Positions 35,583 through 44,954 are shown, counted from the first letter of the stretch. The stretch: DNA of 64,000 bases from Pseudomonas gingeri (GCF_013385635.1 NZ_JACAPR010000006.1:1-64000); one strand, 5' to 3'. The notes: generated from the letters alone by a model not told the origin. Numbers and translations are program-made.

Positions 35583-36298
35583 TGTAGGAGCTGGCTTGCC
35601 AGCGATGAGGCCCTTGAGCCCTGCATTGCCTGATCAGCCGCCATCGCCGGCAAGCCGGCTCCTACAAGTTTGTGCCTAACCGCAAAATATCGTTGCTACC
35701 ACAGCCCCCTGTAGGAGCTGGCTTGCCAGCGATGAGGCCCTCGAACCCTGCATCGTCCGAACGGACGCCATCGCCGGCAAGCCGGCTCCTACAAGTTTGT
35801 GCCTAAGCGCAAAATATCGTTGCTGCCACGGTCCGTGTAGGAGCCGGCTTGCCGGCGATGAGGCCCTCGAACCCTGCATCGCCCGAACGGACGCCATCGC
35901 CGGCAAGCCGGCTCCTACAAATTTGTGCCTCACCGCAAAATATCGTTGCTGCCACGGTCCGTGTAGGAGCTGGCTTGCCAGCGATGAGGCCCTTGAGTCC
36001 TGCATCGCCCAAACGGACGCCATCGCCGGCAAGCCGGCTCCTACAAGATTGTGCCTAAGCGCAAAATATCGTTGCTGCCACAGCCCCCTGTAGGAGCTGG
36101 CTTGCCAGCGATGAGGCCCTTGAGTCCTGCATCGCCTGACCGCCCGCCATCGCCGGCAAGCCGGCTCCTACAAGATTGTGCCTAAGCGCAAAATATCGTT
36201 GCTGCCACGGTCCGTGTAGGAGCTGGCTTGCCAGCGATGAGGCCCTCGAACCCTGCATCGCCCGAACGGACGCCATCGCCGGCAAGCCGGCTCCCACA
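35583..36298. repeat. Tandem array of six REP doublets with conserved linkers
   Basis: Units begin with TGTAGGAG at 35583, 35710, 35836, 35962, 36089 and 36215, giving spacings of 127, 126, 126, 127 and 126 bp. Each has a left arm (GAGC[T/C]GGCTTGCC), GATGAGGCCCT, a variable middle and a right arm (GGCAAGCCGGCTCC). A linker containing GCAAAATATCGTTGCTGCCAC joins the units. Only single bases differ between units, so the array expanded recently. It fills the 737 bp gap between the ProA-like gene and the oxidoreductase. No gene is seen in it. Confidence 0.95.
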
Positions 36299-36309
36299 GA
36301 GATCGAGAT

Positions 36310-38355
36310 TCAGATGTCCAGCAACAACGGCTCCGGGCTACTGGCTGGGATCGCACAACAGATCAGCACCTGCCCCTCGCCCGGCAGTTCGGCCGGGGGG
36401 TATGGATAATGCACCTGTCCACTGATCAAGCGTGTGCTGCAAGTCCCGCATGAACCAACCCGGCAACTGAATTCCGGACGCAATCCGCGACTTTCCGCCA
36501 ACTCCAGCAGGCTGCCACCGTCCGGTTGCCAGCGGGCCTCCTTAGCCGACTGATGAAACACTACCGGTACCGCAACCGTCGCGGCAGGTGGCTGTTCGAT
36601 CGGGCTCAAGCCAGGGTCCAGTTGTCGCCGCAAGGTCGACGGGCCGAAGGTCTCGGCGTGGATATGGTCATCGCGAATATCCATCTCCCGCAGTTGGTCG
36701 TACAGACTCTGGGTAAAACCGCCTGGCCCACACAGCACGAAATCCACCGCGTCATAGTCCTCGACCAGCAACAACGAACGCATGACTTCGACACTCAACC
36801 GCCCCGGCAGGTCGTAATCCTCACCCGGCACCGCCTCCGGTTCCGGCTGACTCAGCAAGCGCAGCACCTGCACGGTTTCGCCGCCGCGCTCCAGCAGTTC
36901 ATCCAGTTCGTCGCAAAAAGGTAATTCCGCCTTGGACCGGGCACTGAGAAACAGCACGGTGGGCCGCATGCGCCGCGTGCGTTTTCCCTGGTATACCACT
37001 TCCCGCAACATCGACAGCAAGGGCGTGATGCCGACTCCCGCCGCGAGCAATACCAGTGGCCGTCGTTCATTCGCCGCCACCGTGAAGTGCCCTTGAGGAG
37101 CACGGGCTTCGATCCGGTCGCCCACCCGCAATTGGTCATGGATATGCGACGAGACTTGGCCATCACGCTTGACGCTGATCCGCAGAAACGAATCCGAGGG
37201 TGCGCCGGACAGACTGTAGGTCCGAATATAGCTTTGCCCATCGATGTCGAAGCGCAGGGGCAAATGTTGCCCGGCGAGAAATACCGGCATCCCTGCTCCA
37301 TCGATGGGTTCCAGGTACAACGAACGAATGGTCGAACTCTCTTCGACAATCCGGGTGATCTGCAACGGCCGCCAGCTGTTGCCAAGGGCTTCGGCCTGCA
37401 AGCGGGCGGCGGCTTGCGGCCAGTTGCCGGTCATCAGGCTGTTGGGTGAAAAGGCTTCGAACTTCCAGCGCAAGGTCGATGCCGCCGGACGACGCACGGA
37501 ATGTTCCACGTGGAACGTCCACAACCGCTCGGCACCCTGGAAGGCTTTCACCAGGGGACCGTCAAGAATGACTTCGGTACGTCCGCTGAGTTGCAGCAGA
37601 TCACCGCTGTTGAAATCGATAAACAGCAAGCCGGCACGGGGATTGAGCAGCAGATTACCCAGGGTATTGAAGTGCAGGTTGCCGGCAAAATCCGGGATGG
37701 TCAGGCAATCGCCTTCCACCTGGACAAAACCGCTTTGCCCGCCGCGATGGGAAACGTCCACCGAACGGACTCCGTCAATGTCGACATAGCTGGCGACAAA
37801 GAAGGTATCGGCGGCACGAATCATCGCCGTCGCTTCCGGATCCAGCGTCTGGGCGCGGTGTACGACCTGCAGCGCCGGGTCAATCGCCGCCACCCGCCGA
37901 AACTGGCGCAACTGGATATATTGCGGGCAGTTACCGAAGCTGTGTTCCACGGCGATGTTCAGGCCTTGATCACCCCGGCTCTCGATATGTCCGTTGAGCC
38001 GATTACGCCGCCGCGTGTGCAATTCGATGCCCAACAAGCCCAATGCGGCACCCGCCTGCAATGCCGAAAAGGTCGGGTCCTGGGGCTGCGCGAAGCTGTC
38101 GAGCAGCAGATGCCGGGGATCGGGAGACAGGGCAAAACCGGGGTCGCCCTCGAACAGGCTCGCCCAGGGGCGACCTGCTTCATCCACCGCGCCGAACAGC
38201 ATGAAGGGCAGTTGGCGATAGAAGTCGCGATGCTGGTCCGGCATATAGTCACGGACTACCTTGGAGCCCAGCTCCGCCATCCGCTCGGCCACGCCGACTT
38301 GCGTCTGCATCTGCCGCTCGCCCGCATGCCAGGGTGAAACTCCGGGTTCGTTCAT
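36310..38355 (-). CDS. PNPOx-like domain fused to a ferredoxin reductase and a 2Fe-2S domain
   Basis: This 681-residue fusion has an N-terminal flavin-binding split-barrel (pyridoxamine phosphate oxidase-like, about 20-320: FMLFGAVDEAGRPWASLFEG, TFFVASYVDIDGVRSVDVSH). An FAD domain (SYIRTYSLSGAPSD) and NAD domain (LLAAGVGITPLLSMLREV, FVLCGPGGFTQSLYDQL) follow. A plant-type ferredoxin domain with Cys in CRVGSCGTC and ICCAIP ends the protein. I start it at the ATG at 38355 with GGAG upstream; the longer frame has no RBS. It probably moves electrons from NAD(P)H to an unknown acceptor. A parS sequence lies within it at 37502-37516. Confidence 0.88.
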   Translation of the reverse strand: MNEPGVSPWHAGERQMQTQVGVAERMAELGSKVVRDYMPDQHRDFYRQLPFMLFGAVDEAGRPWASLFEGDPGFALSPDPRHLLLDSFAQPQDPTFSALQAGAALGLLGIELHTRRRNRLNGHIESRGDQGLNIAVEHSFGNCPQYIQLRQFRRVAAIDPALQVVHRAQTLDPEATAMIRAADTFFVASYVDIDGVRSVDVSHRGGQSGFVQVEGDCLTIPDFAGNLHFNTLGNLLLNPRAGLLFIDFNSGDLLQLSGRTEVILDGPLVKAFQGAERLWTFHVEHSVRRPAASTLRWKFEAFSPNSLMTGNWPQAAARLQAEALGNSWRPLQITRIVEESSTIRSLYLEPIDGAGMPVFLAGQHLPLRFDIDGQSYIRTYSLSGAPSDSFLRISVKRDGQVSSHIHDQLRVGDRIEARAPQGHFTVAANERRPLVLLAAGVGITPLLSMLREVVYQGKRTRRMRPTVLFLSARSKAELPFCDELDELLERGGETVQVLRLLSQPEPEAVPGEDYDLPGRLSVEVMRSLLLVEDYDAVDFVLCGPGGFTQSLYDQLREMDIRDDHIHAETFGPSTLRRQLDPGLSPIEQPPAATVAVPVVFHQSAKEARWQPDGGSLLELAESRGLRPEFSCRVGSCGTCSTRLISGQVHYPYPPAELPGEGQVLICCAIPASSPEPLLLDI
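37502..37516. promoter_or_regulatory. parS: parS-type ParB binding site within the oxidoreductase gene
   Basis: TGTTCCACGTGGAAC carries the same 14 bp palindrome as the site in folE2, followed by G. It is read in frame on the minus strand as TFHVEH. It lies about 19 kb from parB. Confidence 0.88.
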
Positions 38356-38410
38356 CACGACTTCTCCACTGCAAAGGTCCCGGCCGGAACAGACCGGGAC
38401 TTTATCCGTC

Positions 38411-39040
38411 TCAGGCGCTCTGCAAACCGGCAACGGTCCGCGGCATCGGCACAAAACCTGGCAAGGCTTCGATACGCGCCAGCCAGGCCCGGACATTCGG
38501 GTAGTCCGCCAGCGAGACATTGCCTTCCGGTGCATGGGCGATATAGCTGTAGCCGGCAACATCGGCAACGGTCGGCTCGCTGCCTACCAGATACAGCGTA
38601 TGGCTCAGTTCCTGCTCGACCACCTTGAGCAGTGCGTGGGAACGGCTGATGGCTTCATCGGCGTCGAAGGAAGCGCCGAACACCGTGATCAGCCTGGCCC
38701 GCGCCGGACCGAAGGCAATCGGCCCCGCCGCCACCGACAGCCAGCGTTGCACACGGGCAGCACCCACCGGATCGGTCGGCAGCCAGCGCCCGTTGCCGTA
38801 CTTCTGCGCCAGGTACACCAGGATCGCGTTGGAGTCGGCCAGGACCACGCCCTGGTCGTCGATCACCGGCACCTGGCCGAAAGCGTTCAGGGCCAGGTAC
38901 TCGGGCTTCTTGTGGGCACCGCTGGGCAGGTCCACATGGATCAGTTCGACCGGAAGGCCAAGCAGGGACAGCATCAATTCGGCACGATGGGCGTGGCCGG
39001 AACGGGAGAAGTTATAAAGCTTGATGGCGGTCTGGGACAT
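38411..39040 (-). CDS. Glutathione S-transferase
   Basis: This 209-residue cytosolic GST has an N-terminal thioredoxin-like domain ([18 protein letters not shown], with Ser in SRSGH as the likely activating residue; [20 protein letters not shown] with the cis-Pro and ADS glutathione-binding motif). An all-helical C-terminal domain ends [16 protein letters not shown]. The ATG at 39040 follows GGAG. It lies downstream of a LysR gene on the same strand and upstream of the oxidoreductase fusion gene (55 bp gap). The substrate is unknown. Confidence 0.9.
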   Translation of the reverse strand: MSQTAIKLYNFSRSGHAHRAELMLSLLGLPVELIHVDLPSGAHKKPEYLALNAFGQVPVIDDQGVVLADSNAILVYLAQKYGNGRWLPTDPVGAARVQRWLSVAAGPIAFGPARARLITVFGASFDADEAISRSHALLKVVEQELSHTLYLVGSEPTVADVAGYSYIAHAPEGNVSLADYPNVRAWLARIEALPGFVPMPRTVAGLQSA

Positions 39041-39184
39041 GATGGACTCCGCGGGCAGCGGCACGAACCGGGATGGATCGCACCAGTGGAGTCATCTTCC
39101 GCCTTCGCTGAAAACAACAGAATCACCAAAAATGGCAATCCAGTATTTCATGCAGCGAAATAAACCAGGTCTTTCCGCGCCGGT

Positions 39185-40087
39185 TCAGCCTTTCAGCGCC
39201 GGGTGTTCGCGCAGAGCCGCCACCACGAAATCGACAAAACTGCGGACCCGCACCGGGGCCTTGCGCCCGCCCTGGAACACGACATGGATCGGCAGCGGTG
39301 GCAGTTCGAAGTCTTGCAGCACCACCTCCAGCTCGCCGGAGACCAGTTTGTCGGCCACCTGGTAGGACAGCACCCGGGTCAACCCTGCACCCAGGCAGGC
39401 CGCACGGATCGCCGCCTGGTTCGCGGTCACCGCCAGGCGCGGCTCCAAGCGGATGCTCAGCGGCTTGTCGCCATCGACAAACTGCCAACTGCGCACCTGG
39501 GATGCCGCCGAGGTCATGACGATCCGCGCCTGGCGCAGTTCGTCCGGATGAGTGGGCCGCCCATGCCTGGCCAGGTAGCCAGGCGAAGCACAGACCACCC
39601 GGCGCACCTGCCCTACCCGCACCGCATGATGGCCGCTGTCCGGCAACTCGCCGATGCGTATCGCCACATCGATGCCGTCCTCGACGATGCGCACCACCCG
39701 ATCGACCAGCAAGGCATTGATGTCCACGGCCGGATACTGGTCGAGATAACGCACCATCACCGGCGTGACGTACAACTCGCCGAACAACACCGGCGCGGTC
39801 ACGGTCAGTTGCCCGCTGGGCTGCGCGTGACTGGCCGCCGCCGACGCATCGGCCTCTTCCAGTTCGCCGAGAATACGTCGGCAGTCTTCGAGATAACGCA
39901 GGCCGGGCTCGGTCAGGTGCACGTTGCGCGTGGTGCGGACCAGCAACTGCGCGCCGATACGTTTTTCCAGGGCCGCCACCGCCCGGGTGACGCTGGGCGC
40001 CGACAGGTTCAGGCGCCGCGCCGCCGCCGAGAACCCCTGCTCCTGGGCCACGGCAACAAACGCCTGCATTTCCTGGAATCTGTCCAC
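39185..40087 (-). CDS. LysR family transcriptional regulator
   Basis: This 300-residue regulator has an N-terminal winged HTH (FVAVAQEQGFSAAARRLNLS and APSVTRAVAALEKRIGAQLL) and a periplasmic-binding-protein-like effector domain (GQLTVTAPVLFGELYVTPVM, GIDVAIRIGELPDSGHHAV). It belongs to the large group of DsdC/AaeR-like LysR proteins. It lies 144 bp upstream of the GST gene on the same strand, so it could regulate that gene, itself, or the hydrolase gene upstream. Neither ligand nor target is certain. Confidence 0.92.
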   Translation of the reverse strand: MDRFQEMQAFVAVAQEQGFSAAARRLNLSAPSVTRAVAALEKRIGAQLLVRTTRNVHLTEPGLRYLEDCRRILGELEEADASAAASHAQPSGQLTVTAPVLFGELYVTPVMVRYLDQYPAVDINALLVDRVVRIVEDGIDVAIRIGELPDSGHHAVRVGQVRRVVCASPGYLARHGRPTHPDELRQARIVMTSAASQVRSWQFVDGDKPLSIRLEPRLAVTANQAAIRAACLGAGLTRVLSYQVADKLVSGELEVVLQDFELPPLPIHVVFQGGRKAPVRVRSFVDFVVAALREHPALKG

Positions 40088-40172
40088 GGCACGCCCTCGG
40101 TCAAATCAGTAAAGAAAAGAGCCGCATCGGCGGCTCTGTCTGTTCTATCAGCGTACCCAAAAGCCGGGCTGA

Positions 40173-40988
40173 TTACCCGGGCAGTTTCGCCAGGAAAGCC
40201 AACAGCGCCTGGTTGACGAATTCCGGGTTCTCGATGCTGGAGATATGACCGGCTTCGGGGATGCCGATATACGCGCAACCGATCAACTCGGCCATTTCCC
40301 GTGCTTCGCTCGGTGGACGCGGTTTGTCCTGCTCGCCACACATCACCAGTGTGGTTTCCGCGTCCAGGGCCGCAAGCGCTGCCAGGCGGTCGTCCCGGCC
40401 AAAGATCAGACGGCCCAGGGGCACGATGCTGTTGCGCAGACGCTCGCTGGAATAGGTCGTCAGGGAGCTGCGCAAAGCCTGGTAGAACGAGGCCTCGGGG
40501 TCGACGCCGGCCTTGAAGAAAATCGGTACGATGGCATCGAGCAGGGGTGGCGGAATGCTGCCGGCGTCCTCGATCATCTTCAACATCGAGAAGTAATACT
40601 GCCGGGTGGCTTCCGGTTCGGCGCCGGCATAGGTATCCATCAGCACCAGCCCGCGAATACGCTGCGGCGCGGCCAGCGCCAGACGCGCGCCCCACATGCC
40701 ACCGACCGACAGGCCGACCAGGCTGAAACGCTGGATATCCAGGTGATCGAGCAGGGCCAGGGTCTGGTTGGCCAGGTCATCCAGGGCCCGGGTATTTTCC
40801 GGCAGAGGTCCGGACTGCCCATGACCCCAGAGCTCCGGCACGATCACCCGATAATGCCGGGCCAGAACAGCGATCTGCGGCGCCCACATGGCGCTGTCCC
40901 ACAGGTAGCTGGAGCCGAGGACAACCACCTCGCCCGCCCCCTGGTCCAGGTAATGAAGCGATTGCCCATCGATAGTCACAACTGGCAT
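40173..40988 (-). CDS. Alpha/beta fold hydrolase
   Basis: This 271-residue hydrolase has an oxyanion region GSSYLWDSAMWAP, nucleophile elbow GLSVGG (Ser near residue 98), an acid residue in CGEQDKPRP and His in EAGHISSIE. The fold resembles 3-oxoadipate enol-lactonase and related esterases. I begin it at the ATG at 40988 with GAGGGGGA upstream; the longer frame to 41102 lacks an RBS. It is monocistronic or with the LysR gene 85 bp downstream. The substrate is unknown. Confidence 0.88.
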   Translation of the reverse strand: MPVVTIDGQSLHYLDQGAGEVVVLGSSYLWDSAMWAPQIAVLARHYRVIVPELWGHGQSGPLPENTRALDDLANQTLALLDHLDIQRFSLVGLSVGGMWGARLALAAPQRIRGLVLMDTYAGAEPEATRQYYFSMLKMIEDAGSIPPPLLDAIVPIFFKAGVDPEASFYQALRSSLTTYSSERLRNSIVPLGRLIFGRDDRLAALAALDAETTLVMCGEQDKPRPPSEAREMAELIGCAYIGIPEAGHISSIENPEFVNQALLAFLAKLPG

Positions 40989-41220
40989 TGAATCCCCCTC
41001 AGGTCGTGGATCAAACAACGAATGCCCAAAGGCACTGATAAGCGAGCGAACAGTATTGGCCGTAGAGGCCACGCACGCCAGAAGCCCGATGTAACAGAAC
41101 ACCCGGCTGCGGGGTTTTATTCCATGACGATCGCACTTTTACACTTTGAAACCTTCGTTTTCCGCCGGGTCCAGGCGACTGCGCTAACCTCGTGGGCTTT
41201 CAAGCACAGAAATTGCCTTC

Positions 41221-41670
41221 ATGACTTCTACCCAGTTTCTCTGCGCTGTACTGCTGTTTTCCCTGGCCGGATGCGACCAGTCAACGGCCTCCAAGGACGC
41301 GGTTCCGAAAAACGCCCTGTCCGAGCATGCCCTCAGCGACCCTAACTCGCCCTGGGCCCAGGCCAAGCAGCGCAATATCAGCTTTCGCGCCGTGGGCAAT
41401 GAACCGGGTTGGTCGGTGGAAATCGGCCGGGGAGAAACACCGGCGCTGCATCTGGAAATGAACTACGGCGAACAGAAAACCGATGTCGCGAAGACCGAGA
41501 CGACGCCCGAGGGTTTCTTCGGCAATGCCGCCGACGGCACCGAGATCCAGGTCCTGATCGACAGGGAAACCTGCACCGACGATATGAGCGGCCAGGAGTT
41601 CGAGGCGAGCGTCCTGCTCAAGGTCGGGGACCGGGACTACCGCGGCTGCGGTGTTTCCCTGGTGGACTGA
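41221..41670 (+). CDS. COG3650-like lipoprotein
   Basis: This 149-residue lipoprotein precursor has a short hydrophobic signal and lipobox LAGC at residues 15-18. The acylated Cys is followed by Asp, a residue that tends to keep lipoproteins in the inner membrane. The mature part has FRAVGNEPGWSVEIG and LHLEMNYGEQKTDV, typical of the COG3650/YbaY-like domain. Two later cysteines (ETCTDDM and YRGCGV) may form a disulfide. It is probably monocistronic. The function is unknown. Confidence 0.85.
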   Translation: MTSTQFLCAVLLFSLAGCDQSTASKDAVPKNALSEHALSDPNSPWAQAKQRNISFRAVGNEPGWSVEIGRGETPALHLEMNYGEQKTDVAKTETTPEGFFGNAADGTEIQVLIDRETCTDDMSGQEFEASVLLKVGDRDYRGCGVSLVD

Positions 41671-41743
41671 AAAAACGCTTAATCCGTCGATAATCAGACA
41701 GCCCCTAAATGAGCAGACTTATTATCTTTATACGGGTAGCAGC

Positions 41744-42136
41744 ATGGAACACAACCGAGTCACTCGCGAGCAGGTTCTTGCAGCCAGCAAGGGCATGTTG
41801 CAGAAGCAGTTCTATGCCGTGTTTTCGACGCCTGCAAACGGGATGGGCCCGGTGATGGACAACCTTCCCGTCCACCTCGAGCATCAATGCAAGATCGAGC
41901 GCGAAGGCATCCTGGTCGCCGCCGGGCCTCACTGGAGTGACGATGAGCAGTACTGGGATGGTGACGGCCTGTTCATCATCCGCGCCACCTCGATTGAACA
42001 TGCCAGGGAAATTGCCGCGCAGGACCCCATGCATCAGTGCGGAGCACGCAAGTTTTCCATTCGGCCCTGGCTGGTCAATGAAGGGCGGCTGAATCTGAAA
42101 ATCGAGTTCTCGACCGGAAAAGTCACTGTGGACTAA
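41744..42136 (+). CDS. YCII-related (dimeric alpha/beta barrel) protein
   Basis: This 130-residue protein matches YCII-like proteins: YAVFSTPANGMGPVMDNLPVH, then GILVAAGPHWSDDEQYWDGD, GLFIIRATSIEHAREIAAQD and PMHQCGARKFSIRPWLVNEG. Related proteins are small dimeric ferredoxin-like folds, some with dehydrochlorinase or isomerase-like activity. The ATG at 41744 has no strong RBS. It is convergent with a LysR gene after 13 bp. Substrate and role are unknown. Confidence 0.82.
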   Translation: MEHNRVTREQVLAASKGMLQKQFYAVFSTPANGMGPVMDNLPVHLEHQCKIEREGILVAAGPHWSDDEQYWDGDGLFIIRATSIEHAREIAAQDPMHQCGARKFSIRPWLVNEGRLNLKIEFSTGKVTVD

Positions 42137-42149
42137 TTGCCTTGGCGCC

Positions 42150-43052
42150 TCAGGCATCCACTTCGGCAACGTTCCCCATCAACTGCTCCACATAGGCGAC
42201 AAATGCCCGGGCCTTGGCACTTGCCATGCGCCCGGTCGGGAAGATGGCCCAAAGGTCCATATCCGGCAGCGTCCAGTCCTCAAGCACCGACACCACCTCG
42301 CCGCTGGCCAACTCGGGCGAGAACATCCACTCCGAAGAGAGCGTGAGGCCATAGTTTGACAAGACGGTGGTTCGAACGCCCTCGGCAGCGCTGACTCGCA
42401 CCCGGCCGCTGATGGTGACCGACTGTTCGGTGGCGCCTTTCTTGAACAGCCATGACGTTCCACCCCCGCCCAGCGAATAGATCACCGCTTCATGATCTGC
42501 CAGGTCCGCGGGGGACTCGGGTAGGCCACACCGTTCGAAATAGGCCGGCGTCCCCAGCACAAGCCGTCGGCAGCGGGCGATCCTCCTTGCCGTCAAACCC
42601 GAATCACTGAGGTTGCCCATGCGCAAGGCGACGTCGACGCCCTCCTCGATCAGGTTCACCGAACGGTCGTCCAGGCGCACGTCAACGTCCAGCAGAGGGT
42701 GCATCTCCAGGAACCTGCCCAGGTGGGGAAGAATATGCAATCGGGAGAACGTTACCGTCGTGGAAATACGCAGTGTGCCGCTCAACCCGGCACCCGCCCC
42801 GCGTGCGGCGAGTTCGGCTTCGCTGGCCTCCTCGATGACCTTCTTCGCCCGTTCGAAAAACAGCGTGCCGGCCTCGGTCGCGGATAACCCGCGCGTCGAA
42901 CGGGTCAGCAGACGAACACCAAGGCGCTCTTCCAGCTGTGCGATGTTTTTTGAAATAGCCGGCTGCCCGACGTTCAGACGCCTGGCCGCCGCGGAAAAAG
43001 AACCCGTCTCCACGACGTAGACAAAGGTTTCCATGGCAGCCAGCCGATCCAT
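42150..43052 (-). CDS. LysR family regulator divergent from a GST-ene-reductase pair
   Basis: This 300-residue LysR protein has HTH VVETGSFSAAARRLNVGQPA followed by ISKNIAQLEERLGVRLL, and an effector domain (GTLRISTTVTFSRLHILPHL). The 122 bp divergent intergenic region separates it from GST and Old Yellow Enzyme genes. This makes it the likely activator or repressor of that pair in response to electrophiles such as quinones or enones, as suggested by analogous LysR-NemA-type arrangements. The effector is not known. Confidence 0.92.
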   Translation of the reverse strand: MDRLAAMETFVYVVETGSFSAAARRLNVGQPAISKNIAQLEERLGVRLLTRSTRGLSATEAGTLFFERAKKVIEEASEAELAARGAGAGLSGTLRISTTVTFSRLHILPHLGRFLEMHPLLDVDVRLDDRSVNLIEEGVDVALRMGNLSDSGLTARRIARCRRLVLGTPAYFERCGLPESPADLADHEAVIYSLGGGGTSWLFKKGATEQSVTISGRVRVSAAEGVRTTVLSNYGLTLSSEWMFSPELASGEVVSVLEDWTLPDMDLWAIFPTGRMASAKARAFVAYVEQLMGNVAEVDA

Positions 43053-43174
43053 CTTATTCTTCCCCGGAATGATTCATATCACTTCGAGCAGTCTGCCGGT
43101 ATTGCCTGGGGGCATGCAAAATTTTTCTGTCGGTCATGAAACACCATGCCCCTCAAACCCCACAGGTAATCGAC

Positions 43175-43813
43175 ATGCTGCAAGTCCTCGCTTTTGCCAC
43201 ACCTAACAGCTTGAAGGTGCCCATCGCCCTGGAAGAGATGGGCCTGGAATATGAATTGCGGGCAATCAACGTTCGTCAGGGCGAACAAAAATCGCCCGAG
43301 TTCATCGCGATCAATCCAAACGCCAGAGTCCCTGTTTTGATCGACCCAGAAGGCGCCAACGGCCAGCCATTGGTGTTGACCGAATCAGCGGCAATCCTGG
43401 TTTACCTGGCCGAAAAACACGGTCGTCTTCTTCCGGCAGACGCTGAAACCCGCGCCCGGATATTTGAGCAGTTGTTCTTCCATGCATCGACCTTGGGCCC
43501 CGCGTTCGGCCATGCGGGCTTTTTCCTCAAGCACGCGCCCGAACCGCTGCCAGTTGCGATTGCGCGTTTTCACGGTGAAGCCCGACGCGCGCTCAGCGTG
43601 CTGAACGGTGTACTGGCTCGCTCGGAATTTGTCGCGGGCCATGAGTTTTCAATCGCGGACATCGCACATTTCGGATGGATGTGGCGCCGTGAGTTCGCCG
43701 ATGTGGATTTCTCGGCATCGCCTCATGTTCAACGCTGGCATGAAACAGTCTCTGCACGACCTGCGGTCATTCGTGCCATCGAGCGTATCAACGCTCTGGT
43801 CCCCCAAGCCTGA
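43175..43813 (+). CDS. Glutathione S-transferase
   Basis: This 212-residue GST starts at the ATG at 43175 behind AGGT; an in-frame ATG at 43136 is an alternative. The N-terminal domain has FATPNSLKVPIALEEMGLEY, NPNARVPVLIDPE and LTESAAILVYLAEK, in which the conserved Glu-Ser pair binds glutathione. The C-terminal helical domain contains EFSIADIAHFGWMWR. It is of the YfcG/YghU-like type. It is followed after 26 bp by the ene-reductase gene, so both form an electrophile detoxification operon. Confidence 0.9.
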   Translation: MLQVLAFATPNSLKVPIALEEMGLEYELRAINVRQGEQKSPEFIAINPNARVPVLIDPEGANGQPLVLTESAAILVYLAEKHGRLLPADAETRARIFEQLFFHASTLGPAFGHAGFFLKHAPEPLPVAIARFHGEARRALSVLNGVLARSEFVAGHEFSIADIAHFGWMWRREFADVDFSASPHVQRWHETVSARPAVIRAIERINALVPQA

Positions 43814-43839
43814 ACACTCCGAACTGAAGGTGAATGCTG

Positions 43840-44946
43840 ATGAGTAACCTGTTCTCTCCGACGACCGTAGGTCCCTACAACCTCCAACATCGCGTCGTCA
43901 TGGCGCCGCTCACTCGCCTGCGCTCCAGCGCGGGTGACGTGCCCGGTGACCTGATGGCGGCTTATTACGCGCAACGTGCAACCGCAGGCGGTCTGATCAT
44001 CTCTGAAGCCTCGCCGGTTTCCGAATACGCTTATGGATATGCCCATGCACCCGGCATCTATACACAGGATCAGGTTGCCGGCTGGCGCAAGGTTATCGCC
44101 GCTGTGCACGGCAAGGGCGGGCGGATTTTCCTGCAGCTGTGGCACGTAGGTCGCCAATCCCACTCGTCACTGCAACCCGACGGCGGTGACCCGGTGGCCC
44201 CGTCAGCCATTCAGGCTGAAGGCGATGCGTACGCGGACAGCGGCCCCGTCCCCTTCGGCATGCCCCGAGCACTGGCCCTGGACGAAATTCCAGGCCTTAT
44301 CGAGCAGTTCCGCAACGCTGCGCGGTTAGCCCTTGAAGCCGGGTTTGACGGTGTCGAGATCCACGGCGCGAACGGTTATCTGCCGGATCAGTTCCTTCAG
44401 GACGGCACCAACAAGCGCACTGATGTGTACGGTGGCTCCATCGAAAACCGCGCACGGTTCATGCTCGAGATTACTCGTGCCGCCATTTCTGTCTGGGGTG
44501 CAGGCAAGGTGGGTGTGCGTATCAGCCCAAGCAGCAGCTTCGGGTCGATGCATGACAGCGATCCCTGGAATACTTTCGGTTACCTCGCCGCGCAATTGAA
44601 CGACCTGGGCCTGGCTTACCTGCACGTCGTCGAACCACGTATCAAGGGCACCGAAACCGTGGACGAACATGCAGGCCCTGTCGCCGTCGAATATCTGCGC
44701 AGGATTTTCAAAGGCCCGATCATTGCTGCCGGTGGTTTCAGCGGTGCCAACGCCGAAGCACTGCTGGCCAGCGGCGACGCGGACATGGTTGCCTTCGGTC
44801 GAGCGTTCATTGCCAACCCGGACCTGCCGAAGCGCTTGCGCGACGACCTGCCGTTGAACCCGCACGACCGCGACACCTTCTACGGTGGCGGCGAGCGCGG
44901 CTACATCGACTATCCGTTCGCCACGCCGGCAACTGAAGCGGTTTAA
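43840..44946 (+). CDS. Old Yellow Enzyme family alkene reductase (NemA/XenB-like)
   Basis: This 368-residue FMN-dependent TIM-barrel oxidoreductase reduces activated C=C bonds or nitro groups using NAD(P)H. Visible are VVMAPLTRLRSSAGDVPGDL near the N-terminus, QLWHVGRQSHSSLQP and EIHGANGYLPDQFLQDGTNK with the FMN-binding and substrate His/Asn pair. Later regions VEPRIKGTETVDEHAGP and AAGGFSGANAEALLASGDAD are also conserved. AAGGTG precedes the ATG at 43840 by seven bases; an ATG at 43834 is too close. Second gene of the GST pair. Confidence 0.93.
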   Translation: MSNLFSPTTVGPYNLQHRVVMAPLTRLRSSAGDVPGDLMAAYYAQRATAGGLIISEASPVSEYAYGYAHAPGIYTQDQVAGWRKVIAAVHGKGGRIFLQLWHVGRQSHSSLQPDGGDPVAPSAIQAEGDAYADSGPVPFGMPRALALDEIPGLIEQFRNAARLALEAGFDGVEIHGANGYLPDQFLQDGTNKRTDVYGGSIENRARFMLEITRAAISVWGAGKVGVRISPSSSFGSMHDSDPWNTFGYLAAQLNDLGLAYLHVVEPRIKGTETVDEHAGPVAVEYLRRIFKGPIIAAGGFSGANAEALLASGDADMVAFGRAFIANPDLPKRLRDDLPLNPHDRDTFYGGGERGYIDYPFATPATEAV

Positions 44947-44954
44947 AGCAGTAA

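Noticed and set aside
35583..36298. Possible CRISPR array because of regular palindromic spacing
   Set aside because: Units are 126-127 bp with nearly identical spacers, there are no unique spacers and no cas genes; it is a REP array.
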